Positions 24,261 to 35,900 of a DNA stretch of 64,000 nt are shown here, in pieces (position 1 is the stretch's first letter; each line of letters opens with the position of its first letter). Position numbers and translations under genes: made by a program. A model generated the notes under the pieces. That model searched no databases, was not told the origin of the DNA, and saw only the letters and a program-made list of their open reading frames with translations. This DNA is from Capitella teleta (taxonomy: Eukaryota; Annelida; Polychaeta; Capitellidae), in the NCBI GenBank assembly GCA_000328365.1, contig KB294417.1:364534-428533 (forward strand), written 5' to 3'.

Positions 24261-25650
24261 CTGCACATATCATTTGTTGTAAACAATGCAGGATTTCTCG
24301 AATAATGAGCAATTATTCAAATTCCGCATAGTTCTCCGTCCCACTCCACACAATTTGCCGTCTCACCCGCACAATTCCCCGTCCGTTAATGATATGCAAA
24401 TGATAAGCCGGACATTCTCCGTCATCCGTATCCCCACTGTGACAGTGGTAAATATTGGTTCTACAATGTCATAAATGATACCTTTAATCAACAGACTAAA
24501 CCTCTTTTTACCTCATGATCTGGTTTCACACTCAATTTTAGGTATTTTGTGCAACGTGGATTTTAGCGAATTTTGGATATGTTGTGCACCTACCAATTCT
24601 GCATCGGGTATACTAAATATAAATTCTGTTGCAATTTTGTCCTGGTCAAACCCTTTATTGACTGGACATACTTTGAAGGTTTGCAAAGAATATTGAGTCC
24701 ATCGGCGAAATTGATGATATCTACCTTAAATATGATGATTGGTGCATGCATGTACACACAGTTGTATCTTAGTGCTATACCAAGATATAGAAAGATGTGA
24801 CCAGGTTTTGGGTACTTGTTCTTATATTAATGTGCACCATGTATATAATACACATATATTTATATTTTGTCGCCTTTGTTCTTCTTCTTGTCACGTTACT
24901 TTACTTTGTACGTGAAAAAGCGATGAGTATTTATTATTGGCCTCGAAATAGAGATGGTTTAGAATTTAAGAAGGAAACTGGTGCGAATTCTTTGACGTTA
25001 TGATTACACGTTATGATTATGCAAATAATAGTGGTATGTAGTGCTACCTTTTGATGGGAAGAGTGGGTATTTTCTTTCCTATTATAGAACAACTGTTCAA
25101 TCTGTGTTGTGCCAATCCCAATTCTGCTGTGATGCTTCTCATTTTTTTGGCAAAAATCCTTCAATTTGCTCCGGTAAAGAGTGTTATTACATGCATGCCC
25201 ATACTCCATAGAATAAATTTACTGATACGTGAATGGTTGGCATTTTTTCTTTTCTTTCAGATGGCATTTGGCGCCATTCATTTCGTTTCATCGTATGTCG
25301 TCTGTCTCTGCCTTAGTGAGTCAGTGTCACAACTAAATATAACTCTGATTCCGATGTTGGAGACTTAGCCTCGCTTTGTCACATTTTAGAGAGAGCTATT
25401 TCAGGTGACGATTTCACTATACGCTGCAGGTATTAAAATGATGCTGTGATTCAATTTGTTTATTCGATCTATAATCCTTAGTCTCGGTTCCAGCCTCTAT
25501 ATTGATAATTAGTCATCATAATTAATCATCCCCCCAATGATGGGTACATCTGGAGCTATATAATCCTTAGACTACTAGTAATAGGGGCCTACTAATAGTA
25601 TAGATTCTATTAGCTGACATACTTATGATACTACAGCGAGCCCAATGGGT
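24261..25650. other. Non-coding stretch
   Basis: No gene recognised. It contains a CTCCGTC/CGCCGTCTCAC-type short word repeated around 23.95 and 24.33-24.42 kb and a tandem pair of CGTTATGATT motifs at about 24998-25018. Confidence 0.3.
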
Positions 25651-25654
25651 CTCC

Positions 25655-26816
25655 TGTTTACGCACAGGGGGTCTTACCAGTGAGCGAGCAGATGTGGACA
25701 AAACTCAATGCAGTGAATGCTTTCTGTCTATATATATAATATCAAGGGAAGTCACTGATTCGTGCCAATCTGAGGACGCTTGCCTCGAAAGCAATCTTCT
25801 CTTCAAAAGAGGGAGCCGAAACTTCGGATCTGGCAAGATCACCAATAAATGAAACGATTGACACCAATAATCTCGTACGGCAACGCCTAATTACTAATTA
25901 ATTGGCCAAAAATCCAATCAGTTGCAAAACAACTAGCAACGGGTACGATGCATCCATTTTGTCGGACCGCAGCAAATTTTCAGCAAGCAGCGAACTCACG
26001 TTCGCTAAATGTCGAAATAAAATCCTTAAAACCGGAATGGAGCTGCAAAAGTGTAGAGCTCAGAATACATTCTTAATTTAACAGATTGGCTTTAGAGTGA
26101 AACATCCTCTCTGTAATTGTCTCTCGAACAATAAAAGCTATTCTGAGAGTCAAATTGAGCATGGAATAGGCTAGAAAAAGGAGTTAGAGTTGAAAGACAC
26201 ATTGCATTTAAGTAAGTTGACTTGACGGGAATTAGCAGACGACACACACAGCGCCCTCTGGTGTATATGTTTAGAATCGTTTTATATACCTCACAACATG
26301 TTGTGTTATCTATCTAATAACTTTAGAATTTATAACCAGTATTACGAACTATAAAATTATCTGAATACTGTTATATGCATCCAATAATTTATAGAATCGT
26401 ACTGCTGGACTGATCTCTATCGAGTCAATGCTTTGATTAATTTCAATTGCATTTCTCAGTTGGACTATTATTGATCAATCACTGAGCGGCTTGTTAAGGT
26501 GAAGGTCGAATGCTGCAGCGATCGTACCCGTTGCTAGTCGTTTTGGAAATGGAAGCATTTTTGTGCAATTAATGACTAATTAGTCACTGCGTGCGGAGTT
26601 TTTGGTGTCTATAGGTTCATTTATTCATAATCTTGCCAGATCCGAAGCCTCAGCTCTCTCCCGTGAGGAGAATGTAGCTTCCGAGGCTTTGTTATTGTTC
26701 TTCTGAGAAATCAGTGACTTCCCTTGATATTATTATATACTGTCTAGAAGGCTGCATAGGCATTCCATGTATCCAGATTCCAGAGCCCACTGGTAAGACT
26801 CCCTGTGTGTTTACGA
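25655..26816. mobile_element. Non-autonomous DNA transposon with long terminal inverted repeats (about 300 bp each)
   Basis: The left arm (about 25655-25970) and the right arm (about 26520-26816, reverse complement) share the same ordered blocks: CACAGGG.GTCTTACCAGTG, AATATCAAGGGAAGTCACTG, CTTCGGATCTGGCAAGAT, AATAAATGAA.C, and CTAGCAACGGGTACGAT. Arms are about 70-80% alike. The roughly 550 bp between them holds no open frame or transposase. The superfamily is not clear because the exact ends and target duplication could not be fixed. Degeneration suggests an old insertion. Confidence 0.8.
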
Positions 26817-29800
26817 GTTAACCTCACATGTATAATCAAAGATGAGAAATTCGTGTGTAAATGGTTGGCAAAGATTAAAAATGATTCAACTGTCTATACA
26901 ATAGCTGAATAGCCAATGCCCAATAGGCTTATTTATACACAAAGTTTAAGAACTTATTGGTCACAAACTGACATGATTCTTGTATCATGTATGTGAGGAA
27001 AGAGGAGATATTATTCTTTATTTTGCCATCAAAACATGAAAATCAACATTATGAACCCATCTGACCTCTCAAGGCTTGCTTCTCAGGAATATTCTCTGAC
27101 TTAGTGCACGTTTCCATATGCGGGGTCACATATATAGGGCATTATAGGCCTATAACCTTGTCCTGTGAATCATGACCTGTTCACTACACTGGGATAAAGG
27201 GACATATTTAGGTCATGCCTACAGCTTAACCACAAAATTCTTTCATTTATTTGCGGCTCACTGATTGTCACATGTCCCATATTAACGAATAACAGATATC
27301 CAGGCTTTAATATCTTGTATATTTGGAATATTTTGGATAATGGATGGCAGGAAATATATTGCAGCGCTAAACATTTCACATGTTTTTTTTTTCACCCTGC
27401 TAACATGGACACTATAATGGATTCATATGCATACTGTTTGAAAATACACCTCAATTTCTTTGGATTCGGATATCCTTAAAATTTGGCATGTTGGCCGATA
27501 TCACACTTCTATATCTGTGCATCCCAATTTATTATCCCTTTTATATGCAATTTTCCTAGGATTTATTTTTCACAGTTAGGATTTAATTGCAGTGGAAATT
27601 CACCCCTTTACAGTATCATGATCATGTATTATAAATTTATGATTATTGCCAGATTTTTTTTTGTAGATAGATTGATGTATACATTCTATCAATGTAAATT
27701 TAACATACCTAAGTTGCACCCTGGATACATTTAAGCACAGGGTCAAGTGTCAATCGGGACCAATAATGACCAGTCGTTAAGGGTGGTCGCTGAATACAGG
27801 GTCACTTACGTGTTAAAGTGGTTGGGCGGATTTTAGGGTGGTCGCTGACTACAGGTGGTCGCTAACGCAGGTATTACCGTAGTCTTGGTTACACCCACAG
27901 TACTGTTAGGTAGAGGCTGAGAGCACATCAGTTTTCTCTGAATACATCCCCATCCATTATTGGTCTATTGTCCTATTGATTAACCTTGGTTGCTGTTGTA
28001 AACCACGGCTTTTGAAGTAAAATATTCCTAATAATGTACTTACGGATTGGTTTAATTGACAGTTAAGGTTTTTATGCATCTAAATCTGCCCAAGAACAAA
28101 AAAATTACAAAAGTTGAATTCAGCTCTGCATTCGTGCTGTTTGGCAAGTTTCAGAATCTGTGACAAGCAACTCATTTTGTTATTAGTCAGCCACATTTCA
28201 CTTTGTGCCTGATGCCTTAAATTAAATTAATGATCATTGCAAAACATTACACAAGACAGATCGCCACGCATCTCATTAACCTAATTATGAACTTAATTGA
28301 TTCTATATTTTGTGTCTATCCCATATTTCTAAACTAATCTTTTAACCTAGTTTAACTAATGCACTGCCCAACAGATGGACACAAATAGTCTTGAATTGCT
28401 CTCCTCGTTCATCATTTGTAGCCTCTAAAAGGACTCTATTGAGAATATAATTAGGATAACTATGGAGGATTACAACTTCCAAGTGTGCTATTATCATGAA
28501 TATGTATAACCATTGGACCAGTAGGCATGGTTATACATCTGCATGGGATCTAAAGCACTTACTTAACCTCAAGGCAGCAATTAAGTATTTCCATGATGTG
28601 CATGTAAATACTGTTTGGCACTCTAGCTCATAGCCAGAAGATATTGAGTCATAGGCTCATTATATACCTGGTGATCAGGAGCTGTGAAGCCATTCACTGA
28701 GGCACAAATTAACACTCCTCCCCCTCTACTTTCTGTTAGTCTTAGAGGCCCCATTGATCTTCTGATCTACACGTCAATAATATTTTATGGGCTAGAAGTA
28801 ATTTGTGTCATGAAATGAAAGTATACATTCCTTTGTCCATCCCTCAACAACATAAAAAATTAAAAATTAATAGGGTTGTTATTCATTTATTCCAGGAAAT
28901 CTTATCATTTATTTCCTGATGCACACCTGGGTGTTTTATGAGTTAATAATTTTCTTTTTGGCTCTTTTTGAGAAAGTTCTGTTGGGAAATTAAAAGAGCA
29001 ATGCATGGATCACATAAGTAGTGCTTTTGTTGCCATGGATATTCATCTACCGGGGATCAAACTCATTTGCATTTGACCCAATTCATTCATGCGGTGATAA
29101 CTCAATAAAACCTCCTTATCTGTATTCATGAATAACCAATGATTTGTCTTTTAATTGTTGCATTATGATTTAATGTGTTTTTAAATTCAAAAGCAATTAT
29201 GGTATTTTCAAGTATTCTTTGTGTTGGTTTTGGACTCTGCACTAATCAATTTAATTAATAATACCAATAGTTTGATGACTGAACCAGAGCCCTGTTCTGT
29301 TGGCTGTGTCAATTCAGAATACCCTTAAATTGTATTATTTGATTCATTTCTGAACTACTGATTATGATATGTTATATTGAATTTTTCACAATATATTGAT
29401 ACATTTACTCTCCACATTCACTGTCATTGTTTCCCGACAATTGGCAACGACAAATACTGAATTTTGTCCACGCATACCATATTCAGTGATCAGTCAAAAT
29501 AGGAAAATCATGTTTCTGATAATCAATTCTTGGTTCTGAAAAGTTCACAGTTGACAGCTCTCGTGAATCGAGCACACACTTACCGTACCTCCTTTAATAT
29601 CAATACTTAGTTCTATTCACTGTCATGTTCACTACACTGTATGTAGTTATTGTGTGATTCTATACATCATGTCTATCTATTGAAATGTTTGAATATGTAA
29701 ATGCCCAGTAGGCATGGTGATTGGCAATTGTTTAATACATAATTCTTCATTATACACAAGTCATAGTCTCAGAATAGTATGGTATTCTGCTGTCAATATC

Positions 29801-29908
29801 TCATTGCTTTGGTATTTAAATAGCACTGATGCATAATTATGCTGGTGTGGTGTACGTTACTGCAATGAGGGCTTCTTCCATAAGCGAAGTGCACGCCAGT
29901 GTGGTCGC
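26817..29908. other. Intergenic sequence upstream of DOP1
   Basis: AT-rich, no gene recognised. At about 27763-27897 the sequence GGTGGTCGCTGACTACAGG and its partial repeats (GGTGGTCGCTAACGCAGG) resemble the end of a pogo/Tigger-type DNA transposon. The DOP1 promoter should lie in the last few hundred bases; no clear TATA box or initiator is visible. Confidence 0.35.
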
Positions 29909-29950
29909 ATGATAGCTTCTGTAGGCTGCAACATAATGACCACAGTCTGA
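29909..29950 (+). promoter_or_regulatory. Upstream open reading frame in the DOP1 leader
   Basis: An out-of-frame ATG (29909) opens a 13-codon frame that stops with TGA at 29948-29950, two bases before the DOP1 start (29953). Such a close uORF would be expected to lower initiation at the main ATG or to force reinitiation, if the transcript starts upstream of it. The transcription start is unknown. Confidence 0.4.
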
Positions 29951-29952
29951 TC

Positions 29953-32900
29953 ATGATGAGATCTCCGTCTCCTAACCGTTTTTCAGGATCTCCGTCTTCG
30001 GATCGTAGAGATGCTCGTCTGCGCTACAAGATGAACATGAATCTTGAGGAGTGTGAGCTGCTTGCGGATTCCAAGTACCGCGCGTACATTGCTCAGGTGG
30101 AGAAGACGCTCCGTAATTTCGAGTCCACGAGCGAATGGGCCGATCTGATTGCTGCTCTGGGAAAACTTAATAAGGTGGGTGAAAGATTTACTAACTATGC
30201 AGTATTGTACACTGGTACAGCCTGAACCATTTGTTTAATGGGTTGTATTTATGGAGCCCATATATTAATTGCTTTAATGTACATGAAACGCATTAGCATC
30301 TGAAACCTTTATTCCTATTAAATTAACAACATTATCTTTTATTGTGCACTCAGTTCTCATAGACTGTTCCTTTTGGAAATTAATTTAGATATTTTTTCAT
30401 TGCAATTTGCACCGCACCTTGTTTCAGTGGATGGGCTTGGTTTTTAATGTGGCTTGTGGGCCCCTGCACCCACCCCCCTCCTCCCCCAGGTCGCTGTTAT
30501 GATGCTTAACAATGACCTTCATGCTGCGGCATCTGTTGTGCATATTACAATGTTGGATTGTTGCAAACCTTTATGATCTTTCCTAAACAGAAACCAATTC
30601 CCTTATAATATGCTTCAGAAAACTGGATGCATTATTTTTCATTGAGGGATATCCCAGGTTTTTGGACTTGAAACGATTATTAATTAATGTAATAAATCGA
30701 ATAATTACACTTATCCAAACCCTATAATGCATTGTTAATTGCAATATTTTAAAAAGCTCAATGCACCATCATATAATTTTATTCACTGGATTCAGGTGAA
30801 AGGCTTTCTGTAAAAGCCTTTTATATTAGTATTCAGCTAAATTGGCTTTGCGATACTGCAATCTCTATTCATATAATACTAATTATTGACAAATTAATAG
30901 TGATGTACGGAAATATAAGAATGATCCTCGTCATTCACCTGTATAATTTAAATTTGGAAACATGTATAACTTTTTTCACAAAAAATTTCTTGCATTGAAC
31001 TTGTAGCTGAACACAATTTTAATGTAATTATGTATAATTATGTAATATATGGGTCGTAAGATTTTTATTTTTTCATTTTTTCATCTCGGAATTCAGAACT
31101 GTGAAGGATTTTTTTGCATAACGTAGATCATAATGCATGGTACAGTCAAACCTCATTCATCCAACCAGCTTCTGGTCTGATTATAGGCCTATCAAATGCC
31201 GCATAAATATACAGAGTGGGCCAAAAGTAGTCAAAAATTATTCTTGATTTCTTTGCATCAATGGGCACAGAATAACATAATCAATCCATACCAGATAGTT
31301 ATTTTTTGGAATAATTCATTCATTTGAGCAAATTTTAGAGTTTTGTTTTTAAGATTAAATAGATAGGCTACTTTTGGCCCACTCTGTATATCCACGGGCG
31401 ATCGGGATCAGCCAGAGTATATGGCTAGTTGGATTAATGAGGGAGTCGGATTAACCAATTTGCCTCAGCCAGGATCTCTATGGGGTCACTTTGGGGTGTA
31501 GTTCAACCACAAAAATTAAATCAACATTGTACAGAGTGGTTTTCCAATGTTGATCAAGTGAAGCGAAGAGAAATAATATTAGATTGTGAACTTTTTTGAC
31601 AAATTTTCATTATAATTAAATTATATTGAAGCAATTGATGAATGATTAATATTAGGAGATTTCAGGCAGTGACAGTTTACGCAATGCTAAACAGTCCCTA
31701 CTGCTCCTGCTCATCAAGATCAGCCAATCAAACGATCAGAGTGTGATGCCCTTTAATTCATGTGTTCACACCTCGCACGTTTTAGGGCCAAAACAAATAT
31801 AACGCAGACAGTCCTTTTATTCTGGACAATAACTTTTCAGTGATCGCGATTTCTGTACTTTGAACATCAAAGGAGGAAGCTGACATGGCGGATTATTAAG
31901 GAAAACCTTAATTTGGTCGCCAAAAATTGAAGTCCGAGTCGAAAATTAAGGGAATCGGATTAATAAGTCCAATTAGAATTGTGACAGATCCGTCCCTGAG
32001 CATCAAGTCGATTATTAAGGGAGTCAGATTAATGATGGCTGCCTGTATTAAATCAGCTCCGGGTGCCTGAACTCCCAATTAAAATTCCCAAGTGTAATTG
32101 AAAAATGAAAAACCAATTTCCGTTTTGTGTTGCAGGTTCTCTCAGCTCACGTTAAGTACCCAGTGATTCCGAAAAGGGTGACAATAGGCAAGCGTCTGGC
32201 ACAATGCCTGCACCCTGCACTTCCCAGTGGAGTGCATTTAAAGGCTCTCGAAACCTATGACATAATCTTCAAATGCATTGGCACGCCAAGATTGGCTTCG
32301 GACCTCTTCACTTACAGCGCTGGTGAGTGTTAAGGAGGAACTCAAGAATCACCATTTAGTTGTGATGTATTTGCAGGTCTCTTCCCTCTCTTGGCGCATG
32401 CGGCGTTGAACGTGAAGCCAGCGTTGCTGCTGCTTTATGAAACACACTTTGTTCCTCTAGGAAAGCACATCAAACCAGCGCTCTCTGGTCTGCTTCTTGG
32501 CTTGCTGCCAGGACTGGAAGAGGGCTCAGAATCCTTTGATCGGTCAGTTCTGTTGTAGTGTTTTTGCTACTTGAATATATCAGTCAAATTCCTCAGAACC
32601 GTGGCTCTTCTTGAAGAGTTCTGTGAAGCAGCTGAACCGACATATTTCTATGCCTGTGTCTGGGAATGTGTGCTTTCCAGTTCAGCTGTGCGCTTGGCTG
32701 CCATCAACTACGTTCTTTTGCACTTCAGTCGCAAGCAGAGCATGGAAGATCAGATCCACTTCATGGGTAGCAATGTCGACCTGCTTGTGGAGGCGCTGGT
32801 GCTCTCCATGCAGGACCAATCAGTGCTGGTGCAGCGTAGTGCCTTGGAGTTGCTCTTGGTGGCGTTCCCTATGCACAATTCACAACTCACACGACCGGAT

Positions 32901-35900
32901 ATGATCAAGCTGTGCTCAGCTGCTGTCAAAGTGGTCTTACGACGGGACATGTCTCTCAACCGACGTCTCTACGCCTGGCTGCTCGGCACTGATTCAGGTG
33001 GAAACCCTCTCCCAGTAAGTGCTTCTTTGTCGCTATCTTTTGTTTCTAATTGTGGGGCCGTCCAGGGCGTGGTTTACCCAGAGAGCAAGGCATCCTTGAA
33101 GGAGACTCGGCAGTCAGAGTCGCGCGCTGACACCATCAGCACATGCAGTGAGCCTGAGATGGATTACTTCTTTTTCTTCTCTCGCGAGATTCTCGTTGCC
33201 GGAATCAAGATCTGCATCAATGAGACGCGTGAATCTGCCATCCCCAGTGGAGGCAAGCCTCTCGGCCACCTCCGTCCTTTCCGCATCCTCATCAGTCTGC
33301 TTGATCGCGCTGAGGTTGGCTGCAGCGTCCTCGAGGATATCATGATTGACGTGTTCCGCTGCATGTACCGCGAGTGCGCTGTTCTCTCCAGCAGCACAGT
33401 ACAAAATGGTGATGCTTCTGTGACGTCTCTCGGACGTAAGAAAGATGGGAAAACAAGACGAGAAGATCGACTCATGCTAGTGGAGGTCGTCAAAACGGCA
33501 AACCTTCTCTTTGGAGCGTTTGAACCTCACTACATGTGGGACTTCATCGGGCGGACTTTTGAGCTAGCCTGCCAAGAAGCTGGGACCAGCAGAAAGGCGA
33601 AATGTTACACTGAAGAAAAAAATATCTGCATCAATGAATTGTGTATTTTGGTTGACTTCCTCTTGGATAAAGTGTCCTTGGTCAGTGTTCATTATTTTAT
33701 CCTTTTTAGAATTTCATTTTTATCCTCTATTTCTCAGGAAGTGTACACGGAAACGCAGACTGAGTACCTTCCGGAACTTCTTAGAACCATCACTCAGTCG
33801 CTGTGCGTGTCATGCATAAACCTCAGAGATTCTGAGATGAAGAATTCTCTCCAGTTGTGCTCGAAGATCCTCTCCAGAGTTTTACCTTCCATGGCTCCGG
33901 TTGGTGGCTATGAAATCGAGGGATCACCATTCAGGCACAAACCGGAACCAATTGAAGAGAAAGAAGAAGAGGAGGAAGAAATTGAAGATGACTGTGAAGA
34001 TGTTGAAGAAGCTNNNNNNNNNNNNNNNNNNNNNNNNNNNNNNNNNNNNNNNNNNNNNNNNNNCCGCTCCCCAGAACCTTGTGCCTCCCCCCTCCCAACT
34101 CCCTCGCCAGTCTTCAACTCCTGATAACATGGAATGTGTACGCAGGGTCAACCTCACTGACCTCCCATCCACTGTGGCAGAAGCCTTCCTCTGCGCCTGC
34201 CAACTCTTGGTTGAGTTCTCATCTCTTCCAATGTACTGCACCGATTACCAGCAGGTTCTGCAAACATCATTCAAAACAGGTAAACGCTCGCTCACAATCT
34301 GATTCCGCATATTTCAATCTTTTTCCCCCGTACAGAGCCATCATTTCCCGGGTGGCTCCGGCTCCTCATGACCTGCGCGTGTTTTGTGGATAACTTCTGC
34401 ATCCAGACAGCCGCCGTGTCCACCATGATCGACCTCATCGGCCTCACGCAGTCCGTCCTCAATCTGTGTGATTCAGAGAGCGCCACGCCTCCTGTGGCTG
34501 TCCCTGAAGGTCAGCGATCAAGGTCAAACAGTGAGGGAACGGTATCAGTCGTCATTATCCCTGCCATCTCTCCCAAGCATCTCCAAATGCTCAATAAGCA
34601 AACCTCTTTCTACAAGGTGAATTTATATAATAAACTGATAATATGGGAATTACTATTCATTCTGTCCACAGGCGGTCGCCATGAACCTGTGGAACTGCCT
34701 GAGTGAAAGCACTCCTGCCTGTCATACTCGTGCTGTTGAACTTCTTGACCATCTTCACCAACTTGCTCCTGAAACATGGATCTGTGAGAACGTCATCGGC
34801 AATGGGCTCCTCTCTGATGATAAGGTTCCGCTTCCCTCTCGGTCGTCATCATGATGAACGATCTATTTCAGGCGGTGAAGGTGGAGGCGTACAAACGCTT
34901 CACCATTCTCTGGCATCTGCTAAGAGACCGGGGATCCACCAGTTCCCCCGGGAAAACTATTCGCACATTTGACCGGTGAGTTTTATGTGCCAACTGAGAC
35001 ATATATTTTCATTTTCTGATTTTTCATTTGATTATCTCCTCATGTATGCTGAGGTTTTATTTTTTGAGGGATCGTTTGAGGGATTTCATGATTAATGTTC
35101 CTCAGGTTACCGTCAAAGGTTAATGGAATGGAATCATTGCTCACCAGGTAAACGCAGCGGTCGTCTTGTCTTTGTCAGCACATCATTGGTGTCTTGTGCT
35201 GTTGTCGCAAGATCTTAACACTCTTTTCGGGGGAAACCTTTTCCATCTATTACTTAATTAAGTCTCCTTTAACATATGGCTTAGTGTTGTAGTGTGATTG
35301 AGGATTATGTAAGTGTATATCTCAGGTATTGTGATAATGAATTTTATTCCTCTGTGACTATGCAGTGCTATCTAACTCAACTGCATAACAAGGCCAGGCG
35401 TGGTGTTCTGCTGTCTTCATGGACGTATGCAGAGTGAAGAACCCTAATCATGCTTTTCTTAATAACTGCCATTGCCTGTGGCTTTATTAAATACTGTATC
35501 TGAATTTGACCAAAAATACCATCGCACTTCACTTATGCTCGAATATAAACGTCACCTTTAGATTTGGAAATCAACCATTTTTGGTAATCGGATATGCCAG
35601 ATTTGCTTCCCTAATGTTGAAGTATTTAGGTGTGAAATGTATGCCTTTCTGCAGGTCAATGTTCCTGATGTTGGACAGTCTGCACTTGGATACTCATCCG
35701 TGTCGCTCCCTCACTCAAACCTGGCTCACTCACTCGGTTCAACGCGGGGACATTGCTCGCATCCTTGAGCCCATCCTCCTCATTCTCCTTCATCCTGACA
35801 CAGCCAGGTGGGTTCATTAGCTAAACAATTAACGCTTGATTAATTACTTCATTTATTACCCAGGATTTCCATTCAACATGTCAGCATCCATCAACCCAAG

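Larger units (their letters stand above)
30175..32135 (+). other. DOP1 intron 1
   Basis: Non-coding. It contains a pogo/Tigger-like element (31143-32045) with a second MITE nested in it, listed separately. The remainder shows nothing recognisable apart from a C-rich patch at 30470-30488. Confidence 0.8.

Noticed and set aside
34014-34063. Frameshift in DOP1
   Set aside because: The apparent frame change is explained by the placeholder length of the N gap.
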